DNA of 64,000 bases from Plasmopara viticola (lineage: Eukaryota; Oomycota; Peronosporomycetes; Peronosporales; Peronosporaceae), in contig MBPM02000194.1 in the NCBI GenBank assembly GCA_001695595.3, positions 1 through 64,000 on the forward strand, given 5' to 3'. Shown here in pieces: positions 20,331 through 34,395 of this stretch. Position 1 is the stretch's first letter. Each line of letters opens with the position of its first letter. The notes under the pieces are model-generated. The model was not told where the DNA came from. It saw only the letters and a program-made list of their open reading frames with translations, and made no database searches. The position numbers and the translations under genes were made by a program.

Positions 20331-20638
20331 TTCCTGCGCTCAAGCAACTTTGTAATGTAGATTGTCTGACGCGACACGACCCCCATCGAGGTCAAAAACC
20401 ATAAAGAATGGGTTTTCACGAAGAGATTTACTGGGAGCCATTGTCAGGCGCTCATTTTTGGGGTTTGGGCACTATTTTTTTCTTAATAAAGACGATCTCT
20501 CTTGGCATCCATTTGGTTGCTTTGAGTAATTAGAACTAAAGACGTAACTGTATTGTTTTCACTATCAACAACAACAGTAGATTGTAAATCGGTTTCGTTC
20601 AAACACACAATTCCCAACAATGCGAACTTTGCACGTGG

Positions 20639-21030
20639 TTGTATTTCTCACGGCTCCCAACTCTCAAAAAGGACGGCCCACAAGACCTTAATGGGCGCAT
20701 ATTTGACTCTGTGCAGGCCGCTCGTGAAGTGATAGACAAATTGATGCTCACAGAAGGATTCGTTTTGTGCACCAAAACAGCGTATCGAGTGATTTCCGCT
20801 AAAAATACCGATGTCGGAGATTTGCATCACGGTTGGGAGGATCAAAATGGGCTGCGGTAGATTGACGCTAGTTCTCTCATATATGCATTTGCATACACAA
20901 ACCAAAATATATGTTCCTCTTCTCGAAAAGTGATTGTGAGCTGTGCTTGCAAAATATAGGTGCTAGAAGTGTTACGTGTTTTTTATGGCTTAAACCATTT
21001 ATATTAGAAGACAACCAGAAGCCAAAACGA
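20639..21030 (+). pseudogene. FAR1-like header fragment (recurrent repeat)
   Basis: FDSVQAAREVIDKLMLTEGFVL is similar to EAHDTLDNLLLIEGFVLRV of the MULE header. This fragment and its downstream 250 bp (ATGTCGGAG..., GAGCTGTG.TT.CAAA...) recur at 37750-38060, 42481-42615, 46555-46740 and 47085-47150. In each of those cases it adjoins the truncated CAF1B or a CRN. This is therefore the stand-alone version of a dispersed repeat. Confidence 0.6.
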
Positions 21031-21833
21031 TGACCTTATTCAAAGGGTGAGCACCAATTTTCATCGACGTAGAATTCAAACATGGTGCACTATATAATGA
21101 GTTCGCGAAAGGGGCGTGTATTGTATTCTGCCAGCTTGCTTCAACCCTTACCATTTTTAAATCTCGAACTTGGACGTCTAGTATTTTCTGTCTCTTGACT
21201 CGAAGTCCAATGGACACTTTCAGAAAAGATTAATGCGAACGTGTCCGTACAAATAGGCAATCAGAGCAGTATCGTATCGAAGACAGACACATTGTACAAA
21301 GTGCTAGAATATATAGTTGCTTGCAACTCAGATGTCTTGCAGACTACGACTCTCGAAAGAAGGCAATTTAATTGAGACCTCTGCATGAGCTGATGATAGA
21401 TTTATATTACAATAAAGGCGGCTGTGAGGCGCATGATTTTTGTAAATTTCTCGGCCATAAAAAGAAAGACCATTGAGGGGAAGCTAAAATTATAGTATAA
21501 ATTTAATGACATTTTAGTGTGCGAATTTCCTAAAAATAAAAGAAAACTTTGCAGCCCAAGTATTTGTACTAAATTAGAAGCATTTATGTCTTTTTTAACC
21601 TATTTCTATGATGTTAAATTCGGCTCTAAAGTCGATATTTTAAATTCCCGGGCCATCATTTTTTAAGCAAAACTTAGAGCTCAAAGCAATCTGGGGAAAT
21701 ACCATTGTAACATTACAGCACGCTGTATTCTCATCAATATCTCAAGAAGAAATAACTTTTCTGAATCTGTCCGAGATAGATTACAGTAATTTATATTGCA
21801 ATGTGGTGTTACATTAAAATGATTATGCTACTA
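21031..21833. other. AT-rich intergenic DNA
   Basis: No gene, repeat or RNA was recognised. It is the 3' flank of the minus-strand EQ-repeat gene. Confidence 0.5.
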
Positions 21834-21930
21834 TCACAGCTGCCGATCAGTCGGCTTGACTGTTTCGGTTTTTAAAAATCGCAATTCTTGTCCCTGCTCT
21901 TGCTCTTGCTCTTGCTCTTGCTCTTGCTCT

Positions 21931-21971
<41 letters not shown>

Positions 21972-23056
21972 TCCTTCTCTATTGACAGATTGCATTGTTT
22001 CGTCAGAATCCTGCTGCTCAGCATCACCTGCTCGCTCGTCGTTTTCATCTATGCGCAGCATTTTGCGATCAGGTCCCTCAACTGTTTGCGACCGACGAAA
22101 ATTCTTCACTTTTTCGGCTATTGCGTCTATACGACGAACGAAGCTCAGATCTTTACGCAAAAGTGTTGTGTTCATATGCTGCAATAAAATGACATAAGTT
22201 CACATTGACATCGACTGTCCAAACTAAAAAAACGCACCTCCTCCTCAAAAGACTTGAGCAACTTTTCGCAATCTTCAACACCATATTCTTCTTCCTCGCC
22301 TATCCTCTCTTTGGCTACATCACTCTTATTGAGCGCTGGCGGTAAATTCCCCAATAACCCCTCGATCTGCTCGTGCAGTTGGTGATGTTTCAGCGCGACA
22401 TACTCATGGTACATGCGTTTCTTCAAATGTTTGTCCAGAGCCTGCTGCACCTTTTCAACGTCTTTAATGTGGACAAAACCGTAGCCCCACGGGTACACGA
22501 TTGTACAAACGCTGTCGGTGCTACGGTACCCCCGCAAGTACCCCGCGCCAACAGGAGTAACTACAAGATCATCGAGTCGCATGCCTTTCACAACATGTTC
22601 TTTCCTGAGCACAAAACCCTCGATCGAATCAGCAATCCAGTGACGCAAACACTCGGCCACCTTCTCCTTAAGTTGCAGTGCAATTAACGGCCGTACTCCA
22701 CTCTCTTCATCCTCGTCGCGTAATCTAACCATCAGCGGGCGTAAGTTCGTTTCTAAGTGACGACGAGTTCCTGTAGATACGGGCATCTTGATTGCTTGGG
22801 TTATGGTTGCAAGTAACTTTTTACTCTTGCAACTAGGAATCAACGCAACGTTTTGCAACAATTGTAAACAGCGCGCGCCTTGTTCCTTACGCGCATGGTT
22901 CACAGGACGAAGCAATGGTAGCAGCAAGCTTGAGCGAGTAGGGATGAAGAATATCAGACTATTCGCATCGCGCGCTTTGCGGAAGCGAGCTTCTCGCGTC
23001 GAGAACTTGGGTAGCGACGGCTCGGGCACTGGAGGAATATGTGCGACCCCATACAT
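21834..23056 (-). CDS. Conserved-looking protein of unknown function with Glu-Gln repeat
   Basis: The inferred CDS is complement of 21834-22178 and 22238-23056 (one 59-nt GT-AG intron, phase 0), 387 aa. The N-terminal part is proline-rich (VAHIPPVPEPSLPKF) and basic. The centre has VTPVGAGYLRGYRSTDSVCT and IVYPWGYGFVHIKDVEK, a pattern of paired Gly and Trp-Gly found in small beta domains of other oomycete proteins. Helical, charged sequence follows, then an uninterrupted Glu-Gln dipeptide run of about 13 repeats. An AG acceptor just upstream of the ATG (about 23070) suggests a 5'UTR intron, and the LINE at 23094 would lie in that intron or in the promoter shared with the exonuclease. I do not recognise the family. 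Confidence 0.7.
21895..21974 (+). repeat. Hexanucleotide microsatellite coding for (Glu-Gln)n
   Basis: Tandem TGCTCT/TGCTCC units, about 13 copies with the synonymous third-base type switching midway (CTTGCT block, then CTCCTG block). It lies in frame within the EQ-repeat gene, so length changes add or remove whole dipeptides. Confidence 0.9.
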
Positions 23057-23093
23057 ATTGTCCAATTGCTAAAATTGAAACACGAAGATGTAA

Positions 23094-23931
23094 TGACTTC
23101 CTTCTAACCCTGAAAAAAAAAAAAAACGAAGCCAAGACCGAAGTCACTGAAATCCGCCGCCACTGCAACCCGTCGGGCGCCACTCGACACGCCCGATCCC
23201 GAGAAGAAACCCGGCACCACACTAAGAAGCTCGGAACACTCCTCGGCGATATTAAAGATCTATCCCGACGCAAGTTCCTGGCCACCCTCGCGCTCCACCG
23301 CCTCTGGTCCGTCTGGCTCCGCCCCACGTTCATCTCACCCAAGACACGCATTCGATTGTACAACACCTACGTTCTACCGATTCTGCTGTACAACTGGGCT
23401 CTTACCAAGTCAGAGCTCCACGGCCTCGAGAGTTTCCATCGCCGCCAGCTTCGCTACGCTCTTGGCTATCGCTACCCCCGACCCATTTCGAATGCACGAC
23501 TCTACGACCTCTGTGATGAGCGGCCGCTGAGACTACGACTGACACAAGCTCGCTGGCGCCTGTTTGGCCATGTACTTCGCCGCTATCCCGACATTCCAGC
23601 TGACCTCCAGATGCGTGCCCACTTCTTCTCCACCGCAGCAAAATGGCGCGGACGTTCCCGCACCACGCTCCCCTCGACACTCGACCACAATCTTGTTTCC
23701 CGTGGCTCCGGCTTTCGACTCCGGACAGCACAAGACCTCGAAGTGGTACGTACCCTTGCACAAGACCGAAAGAAATGGAAGACCCATTTGACCTCGGTGC
23801 TGGATGCACTGCCCGCCGAACGAGACTCGACGTATGCGGACACCACTCTATGCCGTGGACTAGCCAGACTGAGCCTAGCACGTGCATACCTTGGCAACGC
23901 GATAACGTAATACATTACATTACATTACATT
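23094..23931 (+). mobile_element. 5'-truncated LINE with 12-bp TSD
   Basis: The flanks are ACGAAGATGTAA at 23082-23093 and 23932-23943. The body encodes the end of a non-LTR reverse transcriptase ORF (TRIRLYNTYVLPILLYN, HRRQLRYALGYRYPRPISN, RWRLFGHVLRR) and ends in a TTACA repeat (about 23910-23931). An A-run at 23112-23125 is shared with the copy at 49 kb. It inserted between two divergent genes, 53 bp before the exonuclease start. Confidence 0.9.
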
Positions 23932-23996
23932 ACGAAGATGTAAAATAGCGTTATTTCTCATACAATAATATTATTTGTGTACAAGTTATGTAATAT

Positions 23997-25123
23997 ATGC
24001 TGCGCCTACGGAACACCCGTGCGCTGGAGCGCGCATGTCGCGCTGCTCTTTTCTCCAGCAAGCGAAGAGTCTGTACGACTGGCAAGGACACTACAATATC
24101 GTATGCGGGTCAGAAGCAGCGCGAGCAGATGAACCGTCTACGGGATACGCTGGCCGTTGAAGCGCTGCAACAAATGCCGCTCCCTGCTGCCTCGATAGCC
24201 AAATATAATGCTAGCGCTGGTGTTCATCATGTTGATGCCGGCGCAAAGAAGCGTGAAAAAGAGTTTGCGCGAATGCTGCGGCAAAAGGAAGTAAAACACG
24301 CGCGTGCCATGCACTTGCCACTATTTCGCGAGGGCTCAGCGCTGTTCCAACGCTTGGGTGCGAAAACGCTGGGTGATTATGACAAGTTGCCTACGACCAG
24401 CTTTGATGGACGTATATCGCTCATTCACTCGGAAAAGGAGGAGCGGGAACACGCAGCTTATATACGGGAACAAAAGGTTGTGGGCGTCGATACAGAGGCA
24501 AGGCCGGATTTACACCCATTAAAGGGGGCAAAGGGTAACCCTGTTTGCCTAATCCAGGTCTGCACTTTGGAGCGGGCGTTTTTGTATCGCCTCGAACGTG
24601 GCAAACCCCTCCCTCCGGTGCTGCATGACTTGCTTGCTGATCCTGTCGTATTGAAAGTCGGCCACTCTTTGAGTGATGACTTTCGGCACTTGAAATTGTT
24701 AAATCTGGTGCAAGCAGTCAATTCGACGATCGACACCCTGTATATAACACACAAGTTGGGGTGCATGCGACCAGGGCTCAAGACAGCGTGCCAGGTGTTT
24801 CTTGGAAGCTCGCTTGATAAGGGTTTGCAAGTGTCGGACTGGGAAGCGCCTACTCTAAGCGACGCACAGATAAATTACGCGGCTACCGATGCCTGGGCAC
24901 CGCTAAGAGGTAAGATTAAGTATTTTAACCGAATAGTTGGAAAGACACACTGATGTTGTGTGCAGTTTTGTTGGCAATGATTCAGTTTAAGGAAACAAAG
25001 CAACTATTACGGACAAAAAGTTACAATTCTTCCGCGCGGACGATAGTCGATGAAAACCATGACGTAATACTTGGTAAATTGCTGGCATTTAGTCCACGTC
25101 ACCAGATACCGAAGACTAATTAA
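23997..25123 (+). CDS. RNase D-like 3'-5' exonuclease (DEDDy)
   Basis: The inferred CDS is 23997-24909 joined to 24966-25123 (56-nt GT-AG intron, phase 1), 356 aa. The DEDDy motifs are visible: VVGVDTEARP (Asp165, Glu167), KVGHSLSDD (Asp227 or 228) and YAATDAW (Tyr294, Asp298). This is the architecture of RNase D/WRN-type exonuclease domains that trim RNA or DNA 3' ends with two metal ions. The first 25 residues are Arg-rich and lack acidic residues apart from one Glu, so mitochondrial import is possible. A coiled, charged linker precedes the domain. Without the intron the frame would end within a few codons of the last motif, whereas the spliced form continues with VLLAMIQFKETKQLL, the expected final helix. 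The substrate cannot be told from sequence. Confidence 0.82.
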
Positions 25124-25229
25124 GTCGACAAGAAGTCGGAGCAATAAACAAACTTTATATATTGCAACCACATATTTTATGCTTGAGTGTTCCAGCTATG
25201 ATAACTATAACCGACAATTTGCATAATGC

Positions 25230-26640
25230 CTACAACTTTCCGCTCAGAAATGAATGCTGGAGCAATTCGGTTGCGGATGGACGAGTGACCGGGTTCTTGT
25301 CAAAACACCGTATTAAAAAGTCGTGAGCTAAGGGCGATAAATTTGCCGGGAATTCTGGAATTGTGGTCGCAGATGCGATGTGGAACATGGCAGTGAGCGG
25401 ATTGGAGGAATTTCTCTGCAGTAAATTGACCGTACTATAATACATCATTGCGACACAACTTTTACCGACAAAAACGAACATACCCATGGAGGCCTCCCAG
25501 TAGCCAATTCAATCACGATACAGCCGATGCCCCAGATATCCGCTTTACGCCACGAATCTGCTCCTCTTTCAGCACGAATAATCTCTGGCGCCATCCAGAA
25601 CGGTGAGCCCATGCCTTCACGCACAGATCTAGCCGATTAATTATTGCGCGCGAGGTTCGCATCAAAATAGTAGCAAATTACGAAACAACAAAGCGCAACG
25701 CACCTTGCTGTGTCCAGTCGCTTCTCCTGATCTCCTTTTCCGACAAATCCACCACTTCGTTCCTCTTCCGGTATCATCTTTGCTGTCCCAAAATCTGCAA
25801 TTTTCACACCTCCGGGCTCGTTTTCTGCCAGCAACAAATTGGCGCACTTGAGATCGCGATGTGCAATGCCCAACTCGTGCAAATGCGCCACACCATGGAC
25901 CACATCGCGGGTATAAGCTCGCACCATGTTTTCGTTAAAAAACCCAAATTGCTTTAACAATCTTACAGTAAAATTCACAAATACAACCACGCTCAGCGTC
26001 AAATACTGTTTTCTGCTTCAAAAACCAGTAAATACTTGCTCAGTGAGCCAGCCGGAAGGTATTCCATAAAAATGTTGATCGTCGGTCCATAGCGCTCTAT
26101 CGGCACAAAATAATGATAAATCCACCTACGTAACGGACAAAAAATGTATACACTCACCGCTTCCGAGAAAGCGCACAATATTGCGGTGGCTGTGACGCTG
26201 TAGTAGCTGCAGGACGTCGAGCTCGTGCTCAATCTGCTTTAAGCTCTGTGCGCGCTGCAACGATAGAGTACTCACGTCGTGACCCTGGTCAAGCTCTTCC
26301 TGAATAAAAACTTGCTTGACTGCAAGCATTTCTGCACTGACATCAGCAGTCACAAATGAGCAATTCAAGAACATTTGGAGAAGCTATTATTTTTCTGCAG
26401 CACCTTGGCAATCGCAAAGCGACCGACACCTGTCCAAAGCGCCCGCTGCCGACGTTAGGACCTTTCTGCCAAATGAGCGTCCTATCAGGCAGAGAATTGG
26501 CCGATTTAACCAAATCAATTGCAAGCTGTACAGATGCAAAGGGCAATTTGAAACTTACTCGCTTGGTAGAAGCGCTACTTGCACCGACGCCTCGCTCTGC
26601 ATCGACTTGGCGGAAAAGTATGAAATACTCGAATTTTTTA
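25230..26640 (-). CDS. MAP3K/STE11-like Ser/Thr protein kinase (partial model)
   Basis: Exons inferred on the minus strand: to 26404, 26158-26336, about 26036-26140, 25704-25961, 25485-25628 less one base at its end, and 25230-25415. The glycine loop is [13 protein letters not shown], the ATP lysine is in EMLAVKQVF, and the catalytic loop is [12 protein letters not shown]. The metal motif is [10 protein letters not shown], and the activation end is [31 protein letters not shown] and a final HSFL complete a MEKK-type kinase that would act in MAP-kinase cascades. Most introns agree in phase, but the join between 26158 and the next exon is off by one base with the obvious AG, so a frameshift or an unseen splice site is possible. 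No ATG is evident upstream of 26546, and the N-terminus lies close to the ilvC 3' end. Confidence 0.72.
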
Positions 26641-26702
26641 GAAGTACTACATGTATTAAACTAGTAATACTATAAGTAATGTATGACTAATTAGTTCCAC
26701 GT

Positions 26703-28714
<2,012 letters not shown>

Positions 28715-28726
28715 AATATCGTGAAC

Positions 28727-29740
28727 AATGGTTGGTATTGTTCACTCTATGATCGCTTACCTAGGATTTCTCGTAACTTGCAATCTCACCGTATAGAATA
28801 GTAGTATACATACAAAATATATTACGTGAATAACGAGGTTCCAATACAAATCGTAGTCCATGAGAACAAAATCTCAATGTTCACACATGGATGTCTCAAA
28901 AAAATTTCTCGACATGTGATTCATCAAAGCCTTTCACGTAGAGCTCGACGTCATAAGTAGATAGCTTCAATGACTGCTCGTGCGCTTAGTGACGTTGAGC
29001 TTTACATGTCAAAATAATGAATCTCAGAAACGTTGTGCAAATTTCTGCCGGCCACCATGCCTTGATGTGCATGATCTCATCTTTGAGGCCCCTCTTATGA
29101 TCGGGTCCCACTTCCACCCTATTGAATCATAATTTGTCGAGTATTTCCGCGTTTTGCGAGCAATTTACTTTCGGGTAATGATTGCAGCCTTAATCACAGC
29201 TTTCCGCTTATACCAGTCAGTGACCTCATCCAATCTTCAGAGGATTATGGCTCATATCGTCGCAAAGTGCAAAGCAAGCGCTTGCGCTTATGTTTGATTA
29301 GGTATTATCAGAGTTATCAGCTAAAGTAATCATCTCGCTCTCTGCAGCAGGTTCGGCAACGACAGTTTCAGTATTAGCAAGCCGATAATTTTCTTGACAT
29401 TACCTAGGTGCGAGATCTTTTACTTCTTTCGATTCGTGCGATTTTTGACATTTAGAAGAGAGGCCGATTGCAACTTGAGTCGGCTAAATACAATTCATCA
29501 TTAACACTTGATCTCGTCCCTTCTTCAGTTGTGGCTAAGAGGAATAAGGCATTTATCGCGATACGCCTAAGGTCAAGAATTTGTCGTACATCTTTGCTTT
29601 CGCAAGGTCTACGAATTCCAACAGAAAAATCGTGATTTTGAAGGGTCAAATGTTTGGGGCCTAGCTTCGTAAGCATGCTTCACCAAGTACAGTCTTTAAG
29701 GTCGTAACAGTGAGCATTGGTGCAGAGACGAGAGGGTTCA
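28727..29740. other. Intergenic DNA, duplicated at 50395-51300
   Basis: No gene was seen. It is alignable with 50395-51300 (for example TGGCTCATA.CGTCGCAAAGTGCAAAGCAAGCGCTTGCG) at clearly lower identity than the neighbouring p24 region. It separates ilvC from p24 in the ancestral block. Confidence 0.6.
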
Positions 29741-29946
29741 TGTTGAAGATACAGGTTAAGGCATAGGTTGCGCGAGCGTATCTATCTTGTATAGGCGCCT
29801 ATGGATAGACGTATAGAAGCTAAGAGAAGCTTCGAGAGGCTTCTAGTAGGATAAGCTTAGAGGTAGCATAGGGAGAGAAGCGAACAAAGGACCTAATATA
29901 TTCCTTTTCAGTTTTGCCTTCTACTGGATACCTGCAACAAACAACA
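29741..29946 (+). repeat. 5' LTR of copia 2
   Basis: 206 bp, nearly identical to 34190-34395 and to the inverted LTR at 63104-63309. It contains AAGCTAAGAGAAGCTTCGAGA..CTTCTAG, a small self-complementary stretch. Confidence 0.93.
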
Positions 29947-29950
29947 GGTT

Positions 29951-32900
29951 ATGAGCCCAACGACTGGACCAGACAACGCGTCAGGCGCACCGACTTCAGT
30001 AAGCTTCGACTCCGGCCGCGAAAGGGCCGAAGCATCTCCAGTGGTCGTGGAAGGGACGTCGGCAGCTCTCGAAAGGGGCGACGACGTATCGGCAAGAATT
30101 CTGGCCACCCTCGTGGACCTCCGAGCGCGGTGGCACAGATCGAGGCGTCCCAAATGAAGAGGGATGAGGATGAGCGTATGCTCGGCGCAATTGAGGCCGG
30201 AATGTTCCCCTCTGCGCTTGGAAATGGCCGCGGCGGTGGACCAATGCATATCGACGCATTAGGCCATTCGCCGGTACGCCACAGGAACGGCCAGGGCCGT
30301 GAGCACGCACAGCAAGTGCACGGAGGAAGAAGACCGGATGTTCCGCCAGAATGGCGCGGCCCTCATGGCAAAGTGCCGCGGCAAGCGCAATTTCGTGCAG
30401 CTGACTACGCAGCGGCTCATGACTACGCAAGACGTATGGAGCCGGGCGTACAGCACGCGATGCGTGTACCGGATGAACGGCAGCGCAGATTGACTATTCG
30501 CAAGTTCGACGGATCGGAGCTGTATCGCGGATTAGGCTCCGGTTTTCTGGACTGGGGGTGAACATTTATGCGCCAGATACAGTATGCTCAGGCAGCGTGT
30601 GGTTTCGACTGGTCGGAAGACGTAAAGACCGACCCGCTGGGCCACTACTTAAGTGGTGCAGCCGAAAGGTACTACAACAAGCAGGTCGAGACTTGGTGGC
30701 GCCAGACACCGACTCTTGATCATGTTATGGAGCGACTACATCAGACGTTTAAGACGACGATTACCGCATCACAGTCGATGAGATTGTTCACGGCGAAGAA
30801 AGACCCCAAGAGATCCTGTCCCGAGCATTTTTTGTACTTGGTAGCAGTAAGTGATGCATGTGGAGGTGCTGACGCACGATTGACAACATCCTTCATTGCG
30901 CGCCGAGTGACCTGCGCACAGTACCCATGACGAAGTATAATGCAAGGCGTCTTGACCTTCTTACCCAAGCTGAAGAGCTCGCACACTTTGCACAGTGTGT
31001 TGAGGTTTATACTCGAGACCCTGCTTCGTTTGGAAAGGATGTTGTTGTTAACATTGCTGAGAGCAAGCCACGAAGTGAGATGCGAACATACTTTGGTTGT
31101 GGCAAATTGGGGCATATTGTGGCATTTTTCCCCAGCGCGAAGAAGAATAATACCAAAGGCGCAAAGGGCGGTTGGAAGAAGGATTCCAAGCCGAATAATG
31201 TGGTCAACTACACTCTGTGTGTACAAGATGTCAGCATAAAGGAGAAGATCTGGATATTGGATAGCGGATCAAGCCGGCATCTCGTGAATAATGCAGCACT
31301 GCTCGAAGATGCTTCGGAGTGCGACGACAATTGCTTGGTAGCAGACGGCAAAACTCTCCAGCTATCGATGGTTGGTAGTGTGATGCTACGAGTAATGGCG
31401 CTTGGTAAACCGTGTATCGTTCGCATAACAGATGTCTACTAGGCGCCAATGCTAGCTCGCAACATATTGTCGTATGGAAAGCTGGAGCTCAAAGGGTGCG
31501 GCCTAGTGGACGAAGACGGTCAGCGAACGATCAGATCTCTTAGCACGGGTGGGGTCACATTTGATGTCGCAATGCAGAACAACGTGCTCATTGTTGAGAC
31601 ACAAGGCAGAGACGTTAGCGCTGGTGAGGCTGGTGCTATCATGACCGTGACTACGAAGAAGAAGGATCACGAAGAAGAAGATTATGTTAAGCGGGGATCA
31701 CTTATGCACTTCCATCGGCGTTCTGGTCATCTCTCGACGCCAAAGAACCGACTGGGAAACCAATACCTCATCAACTTCATTGATCACAAAAGCAATTACT
31801 GTCGAGTCTTTCTCGCGCGTACCAAGGATGAAGCGGCAAAAAAATTCAAGCACTTCTTGATATTCTTTGAGAAGCGTTTCGACCGCCGCGTTCACGTTTT
31901 ACGAACTGATGGTGGAGGCGAATACCGGAATGTCGATCTATTTTGTAAGTCTGTCGGCGCTTCACGGCAAGTGAGCGAGGCCAGGAACCAAGCATCAAAC
32001 GGAAAAGCTGAACGCATGCATCGGACAGTGCTAAACATGGCACGATCCTTGATATTCGCAAGCAAGCTTCCGCTGTTTTTCTGGGGAGATGCGGTTTAGT
32101 ACTCGGCGTACATTCTGAACAGAAGCCCCTCATTCGCGAACGCTAATAATGCGTCCCCAGTTGAAGTACTTACAAAGCAAGTGCCTGATCTTCGCGAGAT
32201 CGTTGCATTTGGTTCGATGTGCACGGTGTACCGCGACCCGAGGAAGAACTCGCTTGCGCATCGGGCACAGGTTGAAACTATTGTGGGCCGCAGCGATAGA
32301 ATCAAGGGTTATCATATTTGCGGAAGGACAAGGTCGTAATCGTGACACAACATGTAAAAAATATCGAGGAACCAATCAACAAGACGATCGAGCAGCAGCA
32401 GCATAGTTATGGCACTAAAGAGGATACATCGCTGAGTCGAGATGCCGCTAAGAAAAACGAGATCACGGCAATTCAGAAGCCGTGGTTGCGTGCACCACAT
32501 GTCACGCGTGGGGTGACAAGGCGCGTGGCACAAGACATAAGTCAGCATGCGGATATTATTGGGACTGTTGTGCAAGTTCATGAACCAAATCCAAGAACGT
32601 ACGCTGAAGCAATGCGCAGCTCGAAGGCTGCAGAGTGGAGACAGGCAATGCTTGAGAAAATTTCGGCGCTTGAAGATAACAGCGTCTGGGATGTGATTAA
32701 GAGACCGGCTGGAGCTAACATGGTGCACAGCAAATGGGTCTTCAAGACTAAGACCGATGTGAACGGGGAAGTGGAGCGTCTTAAAGCACGATTGGTCGCG
32801 TGTGGGAATGAACAAGTCTTCGGCATTGATTACGGGCTTACCTTTGCCGCCGTCATGGACATGTTCACAGTAAAGGTGATTCTAGGACTCTCGGCGACGC

Positions 32901-34160
32901 GGGGTGTACCGGCAAAAATGGTGACATCCCAAACGCCTATGTCAAGGCCGAAAAGGAGGGCCCCCTTAAAATTCTACTGCACGTACCAAGTGGAATGAGA
33001 ATCAAAGAAGAACAGCTCAAGGCGCTTGGAGTTGGCAATGCGAGCGAGATTGCGTTACAGCCAAAGAAGAGCCTGTACGGATTGAAGCAGGTGGGACGAT
33101 TGTGGAACCAGCTATTGCACGCAAAGCTTACAGAAGCAGGTTTCAAGCAGTGTTTTAGCGACATGTGCCTATATTTCAAGCGCGACACAGAAAAATTGAT
33201 AGTGGTAGGTGTCTACGTCGACGATATTCTTGTCACAGCAACAAGTGCTGCAGCAGAGGAGAATTTTTTCGTCGCGATGGGATCGCTATCGATCAAGAAC
33301 CTCGGACCGGTATCGAAGTTCCTTGGCGTACGAGTAACAGCGATCAACGTGCATACTTATGCACTGGATCAGGAGGAGGCCATAGGCGAATTGTTGCAAG
33401 AGCACGGTATGGAATTGGCAAACTCAACGCTAACGCCTATAGGCGAAGGCTGCTATAATGAGTGCGCGCCGGGCAATTTGCTGCCACAGGGAGGCGCAGA
33501 GTTAGGCAAGCCAACTATTCGTTCGTTTCAGTCTCTCGTCGGAAGTTTGCTCTGGGTCGCGAGATGTACGCGGCCAGACATCGCGTTCGCAGTCCATAAG
33601 GCGACGCGTCAAACTCACGCGCCACACGTGCGAGACTGGAAGCTAGCAAAGAGGATTGCTCGCTACCTAAGTGGAAGCAAAATGATGAAGCTTGAGATGC
33701 GCGCTAACAATATGCGAGAAGGTATTCACTCTCGAGTCATACAGTGATGCTGACTTCGCTGCCGATAAGGGGGACAGAAAGTCTCTAACAGGCAGAATGG
33801 TACTTTTAAATGGGATGTCTGTGAGCTGGTCTGCAAAGAATCAAGGAGGAATCTCATTATCTACGATGGAGGCCGAGTTTGTTGCAGCTTCCGAGTCAGC
33901 ACGCGAACTTCTTGGGATATGCGAGATGGTGAAAGAGGTAGGACTTACGCCAGCTCTGCCCATGCAAATGCATGCTGATAACTAGCGAGACCTCATCTCT
34001 AAAGTCGAAGCACATTGACGTGCGATTTAAGTTCATCAAGGAAATTACCCGTCGCAGAATCGTGGAACCGCGCTATGTACGGTCGGAGCTCATGATCGCA
34101 GACCTGTGAACCAGCACAAGCTGTCAAAGCTCCGTGGCCTGGTAGGGTTAAACTAGACGC
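29951..34160 (+). pseudogene. Copia 2 gag-pol polyprotein (frameshifted)
   Basis: Gag lies at about 29951-31150. Its knuckle reads YFGCGKLGHIVAFF, so two of the CCHC ligands are lost. Protease has WILDSGSSRHLV, integrase LRTDGGGEYRN and ASNGKAERMHRT, RT SKWVFKTKTDVNGEVERLKARLVA (in part), KSLYGLKQVGRLWNQ and VGVYVDDILVTA, and RNase H SDADFAADKGDRKSLTGR and LSTMEAEFVAASES. Frameshifts lie near 30560, 30930, 31440, 32097, 32990 and 33747, and bases are missing near 33980 and 34107. Despite its young LTRs this copy cannot encode a full polyprotein. Confidence 0.9.
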
Positions 34161-34189
34161 AGACAAGTCGATAGGACCGCGAGGAGGAG

Positions 34190-34395
34190 TGTTGAAGATA
34201 CAGGATAAGGCATAGGTTGCGCGAGCGTATCTATCTTGTATAGGCGCGTATGGATAGACGAATAGAAGCTAAGAGAAGCTTCGAGAAGCTTCTAGTAGGA
34301 TAGACTTAGAGGTAGCATAGGGAGAGAAGCGAACTAAGGATCTACTATATTCCTTTTCGATTTCGCCTTCTACTGGAGACCTGCAACAAACAACA
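34190..34395 (+). repeat. 3' LTR of copia 2
   Basis: 206 bp, TGTTGAAGATACAGGATAAGG at the start and ACAAACAACA at the end. It is followed by the second copy of the target duplication (GTCCA). Confidence 0.93.

Larger units (their letters stand above)
29741..34395 (+). mobile_element. Ty1/copia retrotransposon 2 with two 206-bp LTRs
   Basis: LTRs lie at 29741-29946 and 34190-34395, both TGTTGAAGATACAGG...CAACA and of equal length with few differences. The primer-binding site GGTTATGAGCCCAACG follows the 5' LTR (29947) and resembles the half-tRNA-iMet site of Drosophila copia. The purine tract GAGGAGGAG precedes the 3' LTR. The flanks GTTCA and GTCCA form a 5-bp target-site duplication with one change. 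The empty site is at about 51283 (GAGTGGTTCATACAC). Confidence 0.93.

Noticed and set aside
21895..21974. Regular repeat as a CRISPR array
   Set aside because: Simple hexanucleotide microsatellite without spacers, in a eukaryotic coding exon.
22373..22687. Plus-strand ORF over the EQ-repeat gene
   Set aside because: The minus-strand exon is longer, spliced consistently and more protein-like.
29914..30561. 215-aa ORF as an independent gene
   Set aside because: It is the gag region of copia 2, directly after the primer-binding site. The neighbouring 29951 frame overlaps it, and neither has cellular motifs.
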